DNA of 64,000 bases from Enterobacteriaceae bacterium RIT714 (GCA_009668015.1 WJYB01000001.1:868001-932000); one strand, 5' to 3'; shown: positions 37,712 to 49,315, numbered from the stretch's first letter. The notes: generated by a model from the letters alone, not told the origin. Numbers and translations are program-made.

Positions 37712-38581
37712 ATGAATATGCTGGAAAAAATCCAGTTTCAACTGGAACACCTTAGCAAATCCGAGCGAAAAGTGGCTGAAGTTATTCTCGCGTCCCCTGC
37801 TCAGGCCATTCATTCAAGCATCGCTACCCTCGCGCAAGAGGCTGGGGTTAGCGAGCCTACCGTCAACCGGTTCTGCCGGAGCCTCGAAACGCGCGGTTTT
37901 CCCGATTTTAAACTGCATCTGGCGCAAAGTCTGGCAAACGGCACGCCTTATGTAAATCGTAATGTCGATGAAGATGACAGCGTCGAGGCCTACACCGGAA
38001 AAATATTTGAATCGGCGATGGCGACGCTCGATCACGTTCGCCAGTCGCTGGATAAGGCTGCGGTCAATCGCGCCGTCGATCTGCTCACCCAGGCGAAAAA
38101 AATCGCTTTCTTTGGGCTTGGCTCTTCTGCGGCAGTGGCTCATGACGCGATGAATAAGTTTTTTCGTTTCAACGTGCCGGTTATCTACTCCGATGACATT
38201 GTCCTGCAACGCATGAGCTGTATGAACTGTAACGAAGATGACGTGGTGGTGCTTATCTCGCATACTGGACGCACCAAAAGTCTGGTGGAGCTGGCTCAAC
38301 TGGCGCGTGAAAACGATGCCATGGTCATCGCGCTCACCACGCCAGGCTCACCGCTGGCCCGTGAATCTACGCTGGCCATCACGCTGGATGTGCCAGAAGA
38401 TACCGATATGTATATGCCGATGGTTTCTCGTCTTGCGCAGTTAACCGTCATTGATGTTCTGGCGACCGGTTTTACACTCCGTCGCGGAGCGAAATTCAGA
38501 GATAACTTGAAGCGGGTCAAAGAAGCGCTCAAGGAATCGCGTTTTGATAAAGAATTGCTCATTAAGGGCGATGTACCCTAA
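37712..38581 (+). CDS. hexR: RpiR-family transcriptional regulator HexR
   Basis: A 289-residue regulator of central carbon metabolism that releases DNA when bound to KDPG. The N-terminal RpiR helix-turn-helix domain spans about residues 1-77 (LSKSERKVAEVILASP, ...VSEPTVNRFCRSLETRGFPDFK). The SIS sugar-phosphate domain follows (KIAFFGLGSSAAVAHDAMNKFF, VLISHTGRTKSLVELAQ). The ATG at 37712 matches the E. coli start (MNMLEKIQ); the frame is open further upstream but without support. It is divergent from zwf and followed by pykA. Confidence 0.96.
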   Translation: MNMLEKIQFQLEHLSKSERKVAEVILASPAQAIHSSIATLAQEAGVSEPTVNRFCRSLETRGFPDFKLHLAQSLANGTPYVNRNVDEDDSVEAYTGKIFESAMATLDHVRQSLDKAAVNRAVDLLTQAKKIAFFGLGSSAAVAHDAMNKFFRFNVPVIYSDDIVLQRMSCMNCNEDDVVVLISHTGRTKSLVELAQLARENDAMVIALTTPGSPLARESTLAITLDVPEDTDMYMPMVSRLAQLTVIDVLATGFTLRRGAKFRDNLKRVKEALKESRFDKELLIKGDVP

Positions 38582-38687
38582 ATGTTGTTATAAGGTTGTT
38601 ACTTTTTTCGGTATTCGGTAAGTTTCTACACAGCACCGAATCAATGTTCACGCAACACCAAAGTTGTTTCAGTCAACGGAGTATTAC

Positions 38688-40130
38688 ATGTCCAGAAGGC
38701 TTCGCAGAACCAAGATCGTTACCACCTTAGGCCCGGCAACTGACCGCGATAATAATCTTGAGAAGATTATCGCTGCGGGCGCGAACGTGGTACGCATGAA
38801 CTTCTCTCACGGTACGCCGGAAGATCATAAATTACGTGCAGATAAGGTCCGTGAGATCGCGGCAAAACTGGGACGTCACGTGGCTATCCTCGGCGACCTG
38901 CAGGGTCCGAAGATCCGCGTTTCAACCTTCAAAGAAGGGAAGGTTTTCCTCAATATTGGCGATAAATTCCTCCTCGACGCCAACCTGGGTAAAGGCGAAG
39001 GCGATAAGGAAAAAGTGGGTATCGACTATAAAGGTCTGCCTGCTGACGTCGTGCCTGGCGACATCCTGCTGCTCGACGACGGTCGCGTACAGCTGAAAGT
39101 ACTCGAAGTTCAGGGTATGAAAGTGTTTACCGAAGTGACTGTCGGTGGACCGCTTTCCAATAATAAAGGCATTAACAAACTGGGCGGTGGTCTCTCCGCT
39201 GAAGCGCTGACCGAAAAAGATAAAGCCGACATCATCACGGCAGCGCAGATTGGCGTCGACTATCTGGCGGTCTCCTTCCCGCGCTGCGGCGAAGATCTTA
39301 ACTACGCTCGCCGCCTGGCGCGTGACGCGGGTTGCGATGCGAGCATCGTCGCGAAAGTTGAGCGTGCAGAAGCCGTATGCAGCCAGGAAGCGATGGATGA
39401 TGTGATTCTGGCGTCTGACGTGGTGATGGTTGCTCGTGGCGACCTCGGCGTTGAAATCGGCGATCCAGAGCTGGTCGGTATCCAGAAAGCGCTGATCCGC
39501 CGCGCGCGTCAGCTGAACCGTTCCGTAATCACCGCGACTCAGATGATGGAGTCAATGATCACCAATCCGATGCCGACCCGTGCAGAAGTCATGGACGTGG
39601 CGAACGCCGTGCTGGACGGTACAGATGCCGTGATGCTGTCTGCGGAAACCGCTGCCGGTCAGTATCCGGCAGAGACCGTGGCGGCGATGGCGCGCGTCTG
39701 CCTGGGTGCGGAAAAGATCCCAAGCATTAACGTCTCTAAGCACCGTCTGGACATTCAGTTCGATAACGTGGAAGAAGCGATTTCCATGTCTGCGATGTAC
39801 GCCGCTAACCACCTGAAAGGTGTCACGGCCATCATCACCATGACGGAATCCGGTCGTACCGCGCTGATGACATCCCGTATCAGTTCTGGTCTGCCGATTT
39901 TCGCGATGTCTCGTCATGAGCGTACTCTGAACCTGACGGCTCTGTACCGTGGCGTCACGCCGGTGTACTTCGACAGCACCAATGACGGCGTTGCAGCAGC
40001 GAACGATGCCGTTAACCTGCTGCGCGACAAAGGCTATCTGGTCTCTGGTGACATCGTGATCGTCACCCAGGGTGATGTGATGAGCACGATTGGCTCCACC
40101 AACACCACCCGCGTGATGACCGTCGAATAA
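38688..40130 (+). CDS. pykA: Pyruvate kinase II
   Basis: A 480-residue AMP-activated pyruvate kinase converting phosphoenolpyruvate and ADP to pyruvate and ATP. Key segments are [13 protein letters not shown] at the N-terminus, the substrate/metal residues in [13 protein letters not shown], the catalytic lysine region [23 protein letters not shown] and the TATQMMESM signature. I chose the ATG at 38688 (MSRRLRRTK), which follows AACGGAG and equals the E. coli length. A strong terminator follows. Confidence 0.98.
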   Translation: MSRRLRRTKIVTTLGPATDRDNNLEKIIAAGANVVRMNFSHGTPEDHKLRADKVREIAAKLGRHVAILGDLQGPKIRVSTFKEGKVFLNIGDKFLLDANLGKGEGDKEKVGIDYKGLPADVVPGDILLLDDGRVQLKVLEVQGMKVFTEVTVGGPLSNNKGINKLGGGLSAEALTEKDKADIITAAQIGVDYLAVSFPRCGEDLNYARRLARDAGCDASIVAKVERAEAVCSQEAMDDVILASDVVMVARGDLGVEIGDPELVGIQKALIRRARQLNRSVITATQMMESMITNPMPTRAEVMDVANAVLDGTDAVMLSAETAAGQYPAETVAAMARVCLGAEKIPSINVSKHRLDIQFDNVEEAISMSAMYAANHLKGVTAIITMTESGRTALMTSRISSGLPIFAMSRHERTLNLTALYRGVTPVYFDSTNDGVAAANDAVNLLRDKGYLVSGDIVIVTQGDVMSTIGSTNTTRVMTVE

Positions 40131-40151
40131 TCACCATGCGGATCGTGAGTT

Positions 40152-40183
40152 AAAAAAATCCCCCGTTTCCGGGGGATTTTTTA
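40152..40183. terminator. Bidirectional terminator between pykA and lpxM
   Basis: AATCCCCCG and CGGGGGATT form a strong stem with a short loop, flanked by A and T runs. Its right side overlaps the lpxM stop codon. Confidence 0.92.
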
Positions 40184-41152
40184 TTTCTTCGGGAAAAGCT
40201 CTTTACGCTTATAAGGCTCTTTTTCGCCCGGCTTGCGCGTTTTGAGGAGCTTGAGTATCCAGGTGTACTGCTCCGCATGGGGCCCAACCAGAATTTCCAC
40301 TTCCTCATTCATCCGGCGCGCAATCGTGTGGTCGTCCGCCGTCAGCAAATCATCCATCGGCGGTCGGACTTCAATGGTCAGGCGATGCGTTTTTCCGTCG
40401 TAAATCGGGAAAAGCGGTATCACGCGCGCGCGGCACACTTTCATCAGACGACCAATAGCAGGCAGCGTGGCTTTATAGGTGGCAAAGAAATCCACAAATT
40501 CGCTGTGCTCTGCGCCGTGGTCTTGATCCGGCAGATAATAGCCCCAGTATCCCTGACGAACCGACTGGATAAACGGCTTAATGCCGTCGTTTCGCGCGTG
40601 CAGACGGCCACCGAAGCGACGGCGTACGGTATTCCACACGTAGTCGAAGATTTTATTGCCCTGATTGTGGAACATGGCCGCCATTTTCTGCCCTTGCGAA
40701 GCCATCAGCATCGCCGGGATATCCACTCCCCAGCCGTGCGGAACGAGAAAAATCACTTTTTCATCGTTGCGGCGCATCTCATCAATGATGTCCAGCCCTT
40801 TCCACTCAACGCGTTTCATTACCTTTTCAGGGCCACGCAGCGCCAGCTCACCCATCATCGCCATTGCCTGCGGCGCGGTGGTGAACATCTCGTCGATGAT
40901 CGCTTCACGCTCTTGATCACTTTTCTCCGGGAAGCAGTAAAGCAAGTTGATCTGCGCACGACGGCGCGCGCTTTTTCCCAGTCGCCCGGCGATCAGACCG
41001 ATTTTACCCAGCACCGGATCGCGTACCGAAGCGGGCAACAACGCCAGGCCCGCGAACGCATAGACGCCAAGCCAGGCTCCCCAGTTGCGCGGGTGACGAA
41101 ATGATTTCTCAAACTCAGGAATGTATTCAATATTGTTTTTTTTGGTTTCCAT
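40181..41152 (-). CDS. lpxM: Lipid A myristoyltransferase LpxM (MsbB)
   Basis: A 323-residue inner membrane acyltransferase that adds the last secondary acyl chain (myristate) to lipid A. The lysophospholipid-acyltransferase HX4D motif is HGWGVD, and the second conserved block includes [21 protein letters not shown] hydrophobic N-terminal segment ([17 protein letters not shown]) anchors it. It matches E. coli LpxM in length. It is convergent with pykA and separated from mepM by a terminator. Confidence 0.97.
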   Translation of the reverse strand: METKKNNIEYIPEFEKSFRHPRNWGAWLGVYAFAGLALLPASVRDPVLGKIGLIAGRLGKSARRRAQINLLYCFPEKSDQEREAIIDEMFTTAPQAMAMMGELALRGPEKVMKRVEWKGLDIIDEMRRNDEKVIFLVPHGWGVDIPAMLMASQGQKMAAMFHNQGNKIFDYVWNTVRRRFGGRLHARNDGIKPFIQSVRQGYWGYYLPDQDHGAEHSEFVDFFATYKATLPAIGRLMKVCRARVIPLFPIYDGKTHRLTIEVRPPMDDLLTADDHTIARRMNEEVEILVGPHAEQYTWILKLLKTRKPGEKEPYKRKELFPKK

Positions 41153-41227
41153 GCTGGTTCCAGGGTCTGGTGACGCAGAAAATAATAATAATGAGTTAGT
41201 GTAGCGAGGCAGACTTCAACGCACAAA

Positions 41228-41259
41228 AGAAAAAGCCGGCGCACGCATGCACCGGCTTT
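41228..41259 (-). terminator. Rho-independent terminator of mepM
   Basis: AAAGCCGGTGC and GCGCCGGCTTT pair with a small loop on the minus strand and are followed by a T run, shortly after the mepM stop. Confidence 0.88.
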
Positions 41260-41274
41260 GCTGATATCGGGAAA

Positions 41275-42594
41275 CTAGTCGAAGCGCAGTTGCGGCATAA
41301 CTTCTTTTACCTGCGCCAGGTAGTCGCTGCGATCCTTGCCGGTCAACCCTTCGGTGCGCGGCAGTTTAGCCGTCAACGGGTTCACCGCCTGCTGGTTAAT
41401 CCACACTTCATAGTGAAGATGCGGGCCGGTTGAGCGTCCGGTATTACCAGAAAGCGCGATGCGGTCACCGCGTTTCACCTTCTGCCCAGGCTTAACCAGC
41501 AGTTTACGCAGGTGCATATAGCGAGTGGTATAGGTGCGGCCATGACGAACGGCAACATAATAGCCCGCGGCCCCGCTGCGTTTAGCGATAACCACTTCGC
41601 CATCGCCCACAGACAGCACCGGTGTCCCCTGCGGCATGGCGAAGTCAACGCCACGGTGCGGCGCCACGCGGCCCGTTACCGGATTCAAACGGCGCGGGTT
41701 GAAGTTGGACGAGACGCGGAACTGCTTCGCGGTCGGGAAGCGCAGGAAGCCTTTGGCCAGACCCGTACCATTGCGGTCGTAGAATTTACCGTCTTCGGCA
41801 CGAATCGCGTAGTAGTCTTTACCTTCTGAGCGGAGACGCACGCCCATCAATTGGCTCTGCTCACGCTTGCCGTCCAGCATTTCACGCGACATTAAAATCG
41901 AGAATTCATCGCCTTTTTTCAGTTTACGGAAGTCCATCTGCCACTGCATGGCTTTGATGACGGAGCTAATTTCGCCACTCGTCAAGCCGGCATCGCGGGC
42001 ACTTGCCACAAAGCTTGCGCCCACCGTGCCTTTCAGCACATTGTTGACCCAGTCGCCCTGCTGCATTTCGCTGGTCATCTTGAAACCGTTGCCAGAACGA
42101 TCGTAGGTGCGCGTTTCACGACGTGACACTTCCCACGTCAGACGCTGCAAATCGCCATCGTTCGTCAGTGTCCAGGAGAGCTGTTGACCAATTTTGAGGT
42201 TACGCAGCTCTTTATCGGATGCGGCGAGCTGGCTGATATCACCCATTTCAATGCCGTACTGATTCAGAACGCTGCTTAATGTATCGCCGGTAGAGACAAC
42301 GTATTCATGAATACCCGCTTCATTGGCGGTTTTATCATCCAGTTCATCTTGCGGAATGGCTTCATCTTCCTGAGGTGCCTGATCGATAGGTTCGCTGGCT
42401 TCTGGCAACAGAGAGCGGATTTCATTCTTTTCCAGCTCAATGGTTTTAACGATGGGGGCTGAATGTGGGTGGTACACATAGGGTCGCCAGACGGCGACCG
42501 CTAATGTGAGAACGGTAAGTGACCCCAGCATAACGCGATGGGGTCGAGGCAGATTATTAAATGCCAGGGCGACAGAGCGGGCTATCTGTTGCAC
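41275..42594 (-). CDS. mepM: Murein DD-endopeptidase MepM
   Basis: A 439-residue zinc metallopeptidase of the M23 (LytM) family that cuts cross-links in peptidoglycan and allows its expansion. One N-terminal membrane segment (about residues 20-40) is followed by a LysM-like region (HEYVVSTGDTLSSVLNQYG, residues 96-140). The M23 domain follows, with its zinc ligands in NPVTGRVAPHRGVDFAMP (HxxxD) and GPHLHYEVW (HxH). It starts 15 bases after the znuA stop on the same strand, so it is probably cotranscribed with the zinc uptake gene. Confidence 0.96.
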   Translation of the reverse strand: MQQIARSVALAFNNLPRPHRVMLGSLTVLTLAVAVWRPYVYHPHSAPIVKTIELEKNEIRSLLPEASEPIDQAPQEDEAIPQDELDDKTANEAGIHEYVVSTGDTLSSVLNQYGIEMGDISQLAASDKELRNLKIGQQLSWTLTNDGDLQRLTWEVSRRETRTYDRSGNGFKMTSEMQQGDWVNNVLKGTVGASFVASARDAGLTSGEISSVIKAMQWQMDFRKLKKGDEFSILMSREMLDGKREQSQLMGVRLRSEGKDYYAIRAEDGKFYDRNGTGLAKGFLRFPTAKQFRVSSNFNPRRLNPVTGRVAPHRGVDFAMPQGTPVLSVGDGEVVIAKRSGAAGYYVAVRHGRTYTTRYMHLRKLLVKPGQKVKRGDRIALSGNTGRSTGPHLHYEVWINQQAVNPLTAKLPRTEGLTGKDRSDYLAQVKEVMPQLRFD

Positions 42595-42609
42595 GTGTTC
42601 ACTTCCTCG

Positions 42610-43554
42610 TTAATCTCCTTTCAGGCAGCTCGAATACTGGTTCGCCAATTGGCTGAGGAACTGCGAGTAGCTCGCTTTGCTCAACTGAATATTGGTTCCA
42701 AGCGGGTCCAGGGTTCCCATGCGCACGGAAGTTCCCCTGGCCACGGCTTCAACGACCGCTGGCCTGAACTGTGGCTCAGCAAAAACGCATGTTGCTTTTT
42801 GCTCAACCAACTGTGTTCTGATTTCATGTAAACGCTGCGCACCAGGTTGAATTTCCGGGTTGACGGTAAAGTGACCCAGCGGGGTCAAACCGTAGTGTTT
42901 TTCGTAGTAGCCGTAGGCATCATGAAAAACGAAATACCCTTTGCCTTTCAACGGTGCGAGCTCGTTACCAACCTGCTTATCGGTTGCGGCTAATTGTGCC
43001 TCAAAATCCTTCAGGTTGGCGTCTAGTTTGGCTCGACTTTGCGGCATAAGTTCCACTAATTTGTCATGGATTGCAACCGCTGAGAGCCGCGCTATCTCTG
43101 GAGAAAGCCAAAGATGCATGTTGTACTCACCGTGATGGTGATGGTCGTCACCTTTTTCGCCATGAGCATGGTTGTGGTCACTTTCGTGCTCGTCGTCATC
43201 AGTACCTTTCATGAGCAGCGGTTTCACACCCGCCAGTTCAGCAATAGTGACCCGCTTTTGCGACGGAACCTGCCCGGCTGATTTCTGCATGAACGCTTCC
43301 ATCTCAGGACCAATCCAAACCACTAAGTCCGCGTTCTGTAAGCGTTTTGCGTCCGAAGGGCGCAAGGAATAGTCATGTTCTGATGCGCCGTCAGGGAGTA
43401 AAACCTGCGTTTCAGTGACTCCATCAGCAATGGCGGAGGCGATGAATCCCAGCGGCTTAAGCGAAGCGACAACAGCGGCGTTAACATCTTGTGCTGCTGA
43501 ACCCCAAAGGGCAGCGGATAATGCTGCGAAAAGAAGCGTATTTTTATGTAACAT
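42610..43554 (-). CDS. znuA: Zinc ABC transporter periplasmic binding protein ZnuA
   Basis: A 314-residue periplasmic Zn(II)-binding protein of the cluster A-1 family. The signal peptide is [22 protein letters not shown]. The mature protein has the zinc histidines in [20 protein letters not shown] and [14 protein letters not shown] loop rich in His and Asp ([22 protein letters not shown]) is thought to gather zinc. The ATG at 43554 matches the E. coli start. It is divergent from znuCB across a Zur operator and followed closely by mepM. Confidence 0.97.
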   Translation of the reverse strand: MLHKNTLLFAALSAALWGSAAQDVNAAVVASLKPLGFIASAIADGVTETQVLLPDGASEHDYSLRPSDAKRLQNADLVVWIGPEMEAFMQKSAGQVPSQKRVTIAELAGVKPLLMKGTDDDEHESDHNHAHGEKGDDHHHHGEYNMHLWLSPEIARLSAVAIHDKLVELMPQSRAKLDANLKDFEAQLAATDKQVGNELAPLKGKGYFVFHDAYGYYEKHYGLTPLGHFTVNPEIQPGAQRLHEIRTQLVEQKATCVFAEPQFRPAVVEAVARGTSVRMGTLDPLGTNIQLSKASYSQFLSQLANQYSSCLKGD

Positions 43555-43584
43555 AATGCAACTTATGATCGTAATGAATGCGTG

Positions 43585-43605
43585 GAATGTGATATTATAA
43601 CATTC
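43585..43605. promoter_or_regulatory. Zur operator between znuA and znuC
   Basis: GAATGTGATATTATAACATTC is a clear inverted repeat with the E. coli Zur-box form (GAAATGTTATAATATCACATTTC read on the other strand), placed midway between the divergent zinc uptake genes. Confidence 0.9.
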
Positions 43606-43631
43606 GTTGACTTCTGCAAGCTTAAATTGAC

Positions 43632-44387
43632 ATGACAACTTTAGTTTCTCTTGAAAACATTTCGGTCTCTTTTGGTCAGCGCCGCGTCCTTTCTGACGTG
43701 TCGCTGGATCTTAAACCCGGCAAAATATTAACGTTGCTTGGCCCTAACGGCGCGGGCAAATCGACGCTGGTACGCGTGGTTCTCGGCCTGGTAGCACCGG
43801 ATTCTGGTGTCATCAAGCGCGACGAGAAGCTGAGAATTGGTTATGTCCCTCAGAAATTGCATCTGGACGCCACTTTGCCGCTCACGGTCAATCGTTTTCT
43901 CCGGCTGCGGCCCAATACCCGTAAAGACGATATTCTGCCCGCTCTTAAACGCGTTCAGGCAGGACACCTGCTTGAAGCCCCCCTGCAGAAACTCTCCGGC
44001 GGCGAGACCCAGCGCGTTCTGCTGGCTCGTGCGCTGCTAAGTCAGCCGCAGCTGTTAGTGCTCGATGAGCCGACCCAGGGAGTGGATGTGAATGGCCAGG
44101 TCGCTCTTTATGACTTAATCGATCAGCTGCGTCGTGAGCTGGATTGCGCGGTATTGATGGTGTCACATGACCTGCATCTGGTGATGGCGAAAACCGATGA
44201 AGTACTGTGCCTGAATCATCATATTTGCTGTTCTGGTACCCCTGAAGTGGTGTCGATGCATCCGGAATTTATCTCGATGTTTGGCTCCCGGGGAGCGGAA
44301 CAGCTGGGCATTTATCGCCATAACCATAATCATCGCCATGATTTACAGGGACGGATTGTTCTGCGTCGGGGAAATGGACACTCATGA
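43632..44387 (+). CDS. znuC: Zinc ABC transporter ATP-binding protein ZnuC
   Basis: A 251-residue ATPase of the ZnuABC high-affinity zinc importer. The Walker A motif is GPNGAGKST (residues 38-46), the ABC signature is [15 protein letters not shown], and the Walker B is [12 protein letters not shown], followed by the switch histidine in MVSHDLH. The C-terminus is histidine-rich ([11 protein letters not shown]), as in E. coli. The stop overlaps the start of znuB by 4 bases. Confidence 0.97.
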   Translation: MTTLVSLENISVSFGQRRVLSDVSLDLKPGKILTLLGPNGAGKSTLVRVVLGLVAPDSGVIKRDEKLRIGYVPQKLHLDATLPLTVNRFLRLRPNTRKDDILPALKRVQAGHLLEAPLQKLSGGETQRVLLARALLSQPQLLVLDEPTQGVDVNGQVALYDLIDQLRRELDCAVLMVSHDLHLVMAKTDEVLCLNHHICCSGTPEVVSMHPEFISMFGSRGAEQLGIYRHNHNHRHDLQGRIVLRRGNGHS

Positions 44388-45169
44388 TTGAACTGTTATT
44401 ACCCGGCTGGCTGGCCGGTATTATGCTCGCCTGCGCGGCGGGCCCGCTCGGCTCTTTCGTCGTCTGGCGCCGGATGTCCTATTTTGGCGATACGCTGGCG
44501 CATGCTTCTCTGCTGGGCGTAGCGTTTGGTTTATTGCTCGATGTGAATCCGTTTTACGCTGTCATAGTGGTGACGTTACTGCTTGCCGCCGGTCTGGTTT
44601 GGCTGGAAAAACGCCCTCACCTCGCCGTGGATACCTTACTGGGTATCATGGCGCACAGCGCGCTCTCGCTCGGTCTGGTGGTGGTCAGCCTGATGTCCAA
44701 TATTCGCGTCGACCTGATGGCTTATCTGTTTGGCGATTTGCTGGCAGTCACCCCGGAAGACCTCATCTCTATCGCCATCGGCGTTGTGCTTGTGGTGGGT
44801 ATTTTGCTGTGGCAGTGGCGTAATCTGCTGGCGATGACCGTCAGTGCGGATTTGGCTTTTGTTGATGGCGTGAAGCTTCAACGGGTGAAATTGCTGCTGA
44901 TGCTGGTGACTGCGTTGACCATTGGCGTTGCAATGAAGTTTGTCGGTGCCTTGATCATCACTTCACTGCTGATTATCCCGGCAGCGACCGCACGTCGTTT
45001 CGCCCGTACACCGGAGCAAATGGCAGCTATTGCCGTAGTCATCGGCATGATTGCCGTCACCGGGGGATTAACCTTCTCGGCGTTTTATGACACGCCAGCG
45101 GGTCCGTCAGTGGTCCTTAGCGCGGCGCTGATGTTTATCTTCAGCATGATGAAAAAAACAGCCCAGTAA
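44384..45169 (+). CDS. znuB: Zinc ABC transporter permease ZnuB
   Basis: A 261-residue inner membrane permease of the ABC-3 family with about eight hydrophobic segments, forming the zinc channel with ZnuC. Family motifs visible are [33 protein letters not shown] near the N-terminus and [13 protein letters not shown] in the second half. It overlaps znuC (ATGA) and ends at a strong hairpin terminator. Confidence 0.97.
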   Translation: MIELLLPGWLAGIMLACAAGPLGSFVVWRRMSYFGDTLAHASLLGVAFGLLLDVNPFYAVIVVTLLLAAGLVWLEKRPHLAVDTLLGIMAHSALSLGLVVVSLMSNIRVDLMAYLFGDLLAVTPEDLISIAIGVVLVVGILLWQWRNLLAMTVSADLAFVDGVKLQRVKLLLMLVTALTIGVAMKFVGALIITSLLIIPAATARRFARTPEQMAAIAVVIGMIAVTGGLTFSAFYDTPAGPSVVLSAALMFIFSMMKKTAQ

Positions 45170-45175
45170 TTTTAT

Positions 45176-45212
45176 AAGTACCGCGTTGATGACATTAACG
45201 CGGTACTTTTAT
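45176..45212. terminator. Terminator after znuB
   Basis: AAGTACCGCGTT and AACGCGGTACTT form a perfect 12-bp stem with a 9-base loop, followed by TTATATTTTT. The other strand is less T-rich, but it may also serve the convergent gene. Confidence 0.9.
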
Positions 45213-45225
45213 ATTTTTGGCGTAT

Positions 45226-46122
45226 TCAGTAGGGGTAAAGCGCCTGCAGCTTTATCATTTCAGGAGATGTCATAGCAATCCACATGCAATACTCCCCCAC
45301 GCGGCGTACATCGAGAGTCTCCTTTTCAATCTCACTGTATTCTCCATTCCTGTAGCCGAATTTAGAAAATACAGTACTCCCCGGCGTCGCATGAATATGT
45401 AAGGTCAGAGTGTCAATGTTGCCCTTATTATTGCTCTCCATGTCCAGAATACGCTCGCGACAGTTTTGCAGATAATCCCCCCAGCGTTCATTAGCAGCGA
45501 TCTCCGCGGCATACATAGACAGTACGCTCCTGTACCAGCCAGGCCACTTACCCCAGCCACTTCGATCCTCACCAAAATATTCAATGAGCTTTTTCGCCCA
45601 GTGCATTTGCCTCTGTAAGAATCGCACCATCATCTCTGAGCTTAATAATATTGAGCTACCGCACCCGAAACGATGGTGGTGAGCGACATTATGTCGCTGG
45701 CAAAAATCCAGCATTTTTTCTCTGAAGTCACTCATGAAATGATAATTACCGCGGCCATGAACCGGATAAAGAGGTTCAAAATTAACCAAGTGATGCGTCA
45801 AAAAAACGTCTGCATCTGTGCGCAGTATCCATTGGTAGCGCTGAAATATCTCATCAATGTGAGGTCCACTCAGGCAGGCGATCGAATTGATAAAGTGGTA
45901 ACCATGGAAGAGCGGATCCGTTTGGGAATGGGGTAAACAAGGAATAAGAACAATTCCGGGTTCATCAGGGAAGATATTTTTGAGGTCGGGATGATGGACG
46001 ATGATTAAATCCGAGGTCTGCCAACATCCGCTGTAAATCCAGCTCTTATACAACCAGCTAAATTCTTCGATCATATTTGGCGTGTTATCAACGTAAGTTG
46101 CAATCCCCAGTTTCTTAACCAT
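45226..46122 (-). CDS. Glycosyltransferase-like protein with a DxD motif, unassigned
   Basis: I do not recognise a named family with certainty. The 298-residue product is soluble, with no signal or membrane segment. It begins MVKKLGIATYVDNTPNMIEEFSWLYKSW. A predicted alpha/beta region leads to WILRTDADVFLTHHL, where D103 and D105 form a DxD motif typical of GT-A nucleotide-sugar enzymes. A conserved-looking HHHRFGCGSSILLS and GKWPGWYRSVLSMYAAEIAANE follow. The ATG at 46122 follows AGAGGG. Base composition is lower in G+C than znuB and ruvB. It has no counterpart here in E. coli, so it is an accessory single-gene insertion. Confidence 0.6.
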   Translation of the reverse strand: MVKKLGIATYVDNTPNMIEEFSWLYKSWIYSGCWQTSDLIIVHHPDLKNIFPDEPGIVLIPCLPHSQTDPLFHGYHFINSIACLSGPHIDEIFQRYQWILRTDADVFLTHHLVNFEPLYPVHGRGNYHFMSDFREKMLDFCQRHNVAHHHRFGCGSSILLSSEMMVRFLQRQMHWAKKLIEYFGEDRSGWGKWPGWYRSVLSMYAAEIAANERWGDYLQNCRERILDMESNNKGNIDTLTLHIHATPGSTVFSKFGYRNGEYSEIEKETLDVRRVGEYCMWIAMTSPEMIKLQALYPY

Positions 46123-46298
46123 ATCCCTCTCCCTGTCCCTTTTGCGCTGCCAGTAAAGCAGCGATTATTGCTGCCAAAATAATGGCGAGTATACAGGGAA
46201 GCCGCTGGGGCTACCGGCTCAAGGTGTTAGAGGGAGATAGAATAAGATAATGGGCCATGCAAAAATCCTAAAAACACGGTCCATTACCTGTGAGGTCA

Positions 46299-47321
<1,023 letters not shown>

Positions 47322-47326
47322 TTACC

Positions 47327-47938
47327 TCACAATGCGGCGCGGAGCGCTTCACGAATCAGGGTTTCACTGCTGGCATCCGGTTTGGCGATTTTGCTCACCA
47401 TCCGGCTGGCTTCCTGTGGCTTATAGCCCAGCGACACCAGCGCAGCAACCGCTTCTTGTTCTGCATCATCCGTATTCGGCCCGCTCGGCGAGGTCAACAC
47501 CAGATCGGCGGCTGGAGTGAACAGATCGCCATGCAGCCCTTTAAAGCGGTCTTTCATTTCGACGATTAAACGCTCGGCAGTTTTTTTGCCAATGCCCGGT
47601 AATTTGATCAACGCAGCGGGATCTTCACGCTCTACCGCATTGACAAACTGCGGGGCGGACATACCAGACAGAATGGCCAGCGCCAGTTTTGGCCCCACCC
47701 CGTTGGTTTTGATCAGCTCGCGGAACAGCATCCGTTCCTGCTTATTATTAAAGCCGTACAAAAGCTGCGCATCTTCACGCACCACGAACTGGGTGAAGAC
47801 AATTGCCTCTTTGCCTGCATCAGGAAGTTCATAGAAACAGGTCATCGGCATATGGACTTCATATCCCACGCCTCCCGCTTCGAGCAAGACTAACGGGGGT
47901 TGTTTTTCAATGATGATGCCTCTGAGTCTGCCAATCAC
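47327..47938 (-). CDS. ruvA: Holliday junction-binding protein RuvA
   Basis: A 203-residue subunit of the tetrameric junction-binding complex. It has an N-terminal OB fold ([28 protein letters not shown]), tandem helix-hairpin-helix motifs ([31 protein letters not shown]) and a C-terminal domain that contacts RuvB ([19 protein letters not shown]). The start is GTG at 47938 with AGGAG six bases before; a nearby ATG is out of frame. The length equals E. coli RuvA. Confidence 0.97.
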   Translation of the reverse strand: MIGRLRGIIIEKQPPLVLLEAGGVGYEVHMPMTCFYELPDAGKEAIVFTQFVVREDAQLLYGFNNKQERMLFRELIKTNGVGPKLALAILSGMSAPQFVNAVEREDPAALIKLPGIGKKTAERLIVEMKDRFKGLHGDLFTPAADLVLTSPSGPNTDDAEQEAVAALVSLGYKPQEASRMVSKIAKPDASSETLIREALRAAL

Positions 47939-47979
47939 ATGATGCTCCTGCGTGAGATAAAAAATTAACTTGCGCCATA

Positions 47980-48010
47980 ATAAAAAAAGGCTGGATAAAC
48001 ATCCAGCCTG
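47980..48010 (-). terminator. Rho-independent terminator of ruvC
   Basis: On the minus strand CAGGCTGGAT and ATCCAGCCT pair with a short loop and are followed by seven T, between ruvC and ruvA. ruvAB is therefore a separate unit. Confidence 0.9.
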
Positions 48011-48018
48011 ATTTGTCA

Positions 48019-48540
48019 TTATCGTAATCTGCCCCGCGCCAGATTGAGCCGCGATTCGCTCATTTGCATGGCGTTTTGGCTCACATGGCAATGGGTTATC
48101 GCAATCGCCAGCGCATCGGCGGCATCCGCCTGGGGATTGGCAGTGAGTTTCAGTAAGGTTCGCACCATGTGCTGTACCTGACTTTTCTCGGCGCTCCCCG
48201 TTCCCACCACCGTTTGCTTCACCTGACGCGCCGCGTATTCAAACACCGGCAAATCCTGGTTCACCGCCGCAACAATTGCCACGCCGCGCGCCTGGCCCAG
48301 TTTCAGCGCTGAATCGGCATTTTTTGCCATAAACACCTGCTCGATGGCAAAAAAGTCGGGCTGAAACTGGGTGATGATTTCCGACACGCCCGCGTAAATC
48401 AACTTGAGGCGCGACGGTAAATCATCCACTTTGGTGCGAATACAACCACTTCCAAGATAGGTCAACTGCCGACCCACCTGACGGATAACGCCGTAACCGG
48501 TAATACGTGAGCCTGGGTCAATACCGAGAATGATCGACAT
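48019..48540 (-). CDS. ruvC: Holliday junction resolvase RuvC
   Basis: A 173-residue endonuclease that resolves Holliday junctions with RuvAB. The acidic active-site residues are in [13 protein letters not shown] (D7), [15 protein letters not shown] (E66) and the C-terminal [14 protein letters not shown] (two aspartates). The ATG at 48540 follows GGAG at seven-base spacing. It is the last gene after aspS-nudB-yebC. The E. coli gene yebB, normally between ruvA and ruvC, is absent here. Confidence 0.97.
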   Translation of the reverse strand: MSIILGIDPGSRITGYGVIRQVGRQLTYLGSGCIRTKVDDLPSRLKLIYAGVSEIITQFQPDFFAIEQVFMAKNADSALKLGQARGVAIVAAVNQDLPVFEYAARQVKQTVVGTGSAEKSQVQHMVRTLLKLTANPQADAADALAIAITHCHVSQNAMQMSESRLNLARGRLR

Positions 48541-48574
48541 CACGCGTCTCCGGTCAGAGCTTCAAACGCACTCA

Positions 48575-49315
48575 TTAGAGCGTCGCTGCGACCTCATCAG
48601 AGATCTCACCGTTGTGATAAACTTCCTGCACGTCGTCGCAATCTTCGAGCATGTCGATAAGACGCAGCAGTTTCGGTGCCGTTTCAGCATCCATATCGGC
48701 TTTGGTCGATGGGATCATCGACACTTCAGCGTTGTCCGCTTTCAGACCTGCCGCTTCAAGCGCATCACGCACAGCGCCCATCTCTTCCCACGCGGTGTAA
48801 ACGTCAATCGCACCGTCGTCGAAGGTCACAACGTCTTCAGCACCCGCTTCCAGAGCGGCTTCCATGATCGCGTCTTCATCACCCGCTTCAAAAGAGATCA
48901 CCCCTTTCTTGCTGAACAGGTATGCAACGGAACCGTCGGTTCCCAGGTTGCCACCGGTTTTAGTGAAGGCGTGACGCACTTCAGCCACGGTACGGTTGCG
49001 GTTGTCGGACAGACACTCAACCATGACCGCCGTACCGCCAGGGCCGTAACCTTCATAAATGATGGTTTCCATGTTCGCGTCGTCATCGCCGCCCACGCCA
49101 CGCGCGATGGCACGGTTCAGGGTGTCACGCGTCATGTTGTTTGACAGTGCTTTATCAATCGCCGCGCGCAGACGTGGGTTAGAACCCGCATCGCCGCCGC
49201 CCAGACGGGCTGCAGTCACCAGCTCGCGAATGATTTTGGTGAAAATTTTACCGCGTTTGGCATCCTGTGCCGCTTTACGGTGTTTGGTGTTGGCCCACTT
49301 ACTATGACCTGCCAT
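48575..49315 (-). CDS. yebC: YebC/PmpR-family protein YebC
   Basis: A 246-residue cytoplasmic protein of the YebC/TACO1 family, described as a DNA-binding regulator in some species and more recently as a factor helping ribosomes through proline-rich stretches. The conserved start is [23 protein letters not shown]. The second domain holds [44 protein letters not shown]. It lies between nudB and ruvC on one strand, as in E. coli. Confidence 0.97.
   Translation of the reverse strand: MAGHSKWANTKHRKAAQDAKRGKIFTKIIRELVTAARLGGGDAGSNPRLRAAIDKALSNNMTRDTLNRAIARGVGGDDDANMETIIYEGYGPGGTAVMVECLSDNRNRTVAEVRHAFTKTGGNLGTDGSVAYLFSKKGVISFEAGDEDAIMEAALEAGAEDVVTFDDGAIDVYTAWEEMGAVRDALEAAGLKADNAEVSMIPSTKADMDAETAPKLLRLIDMLEDCDDVQEVYHNGEISDEVAATL

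Noticed and set aside
48530..49144. A 204-codon plus-strand frame opposite ruvC and yebC
   Set aside because: It is antisense to two conserved genes, with no start signal.
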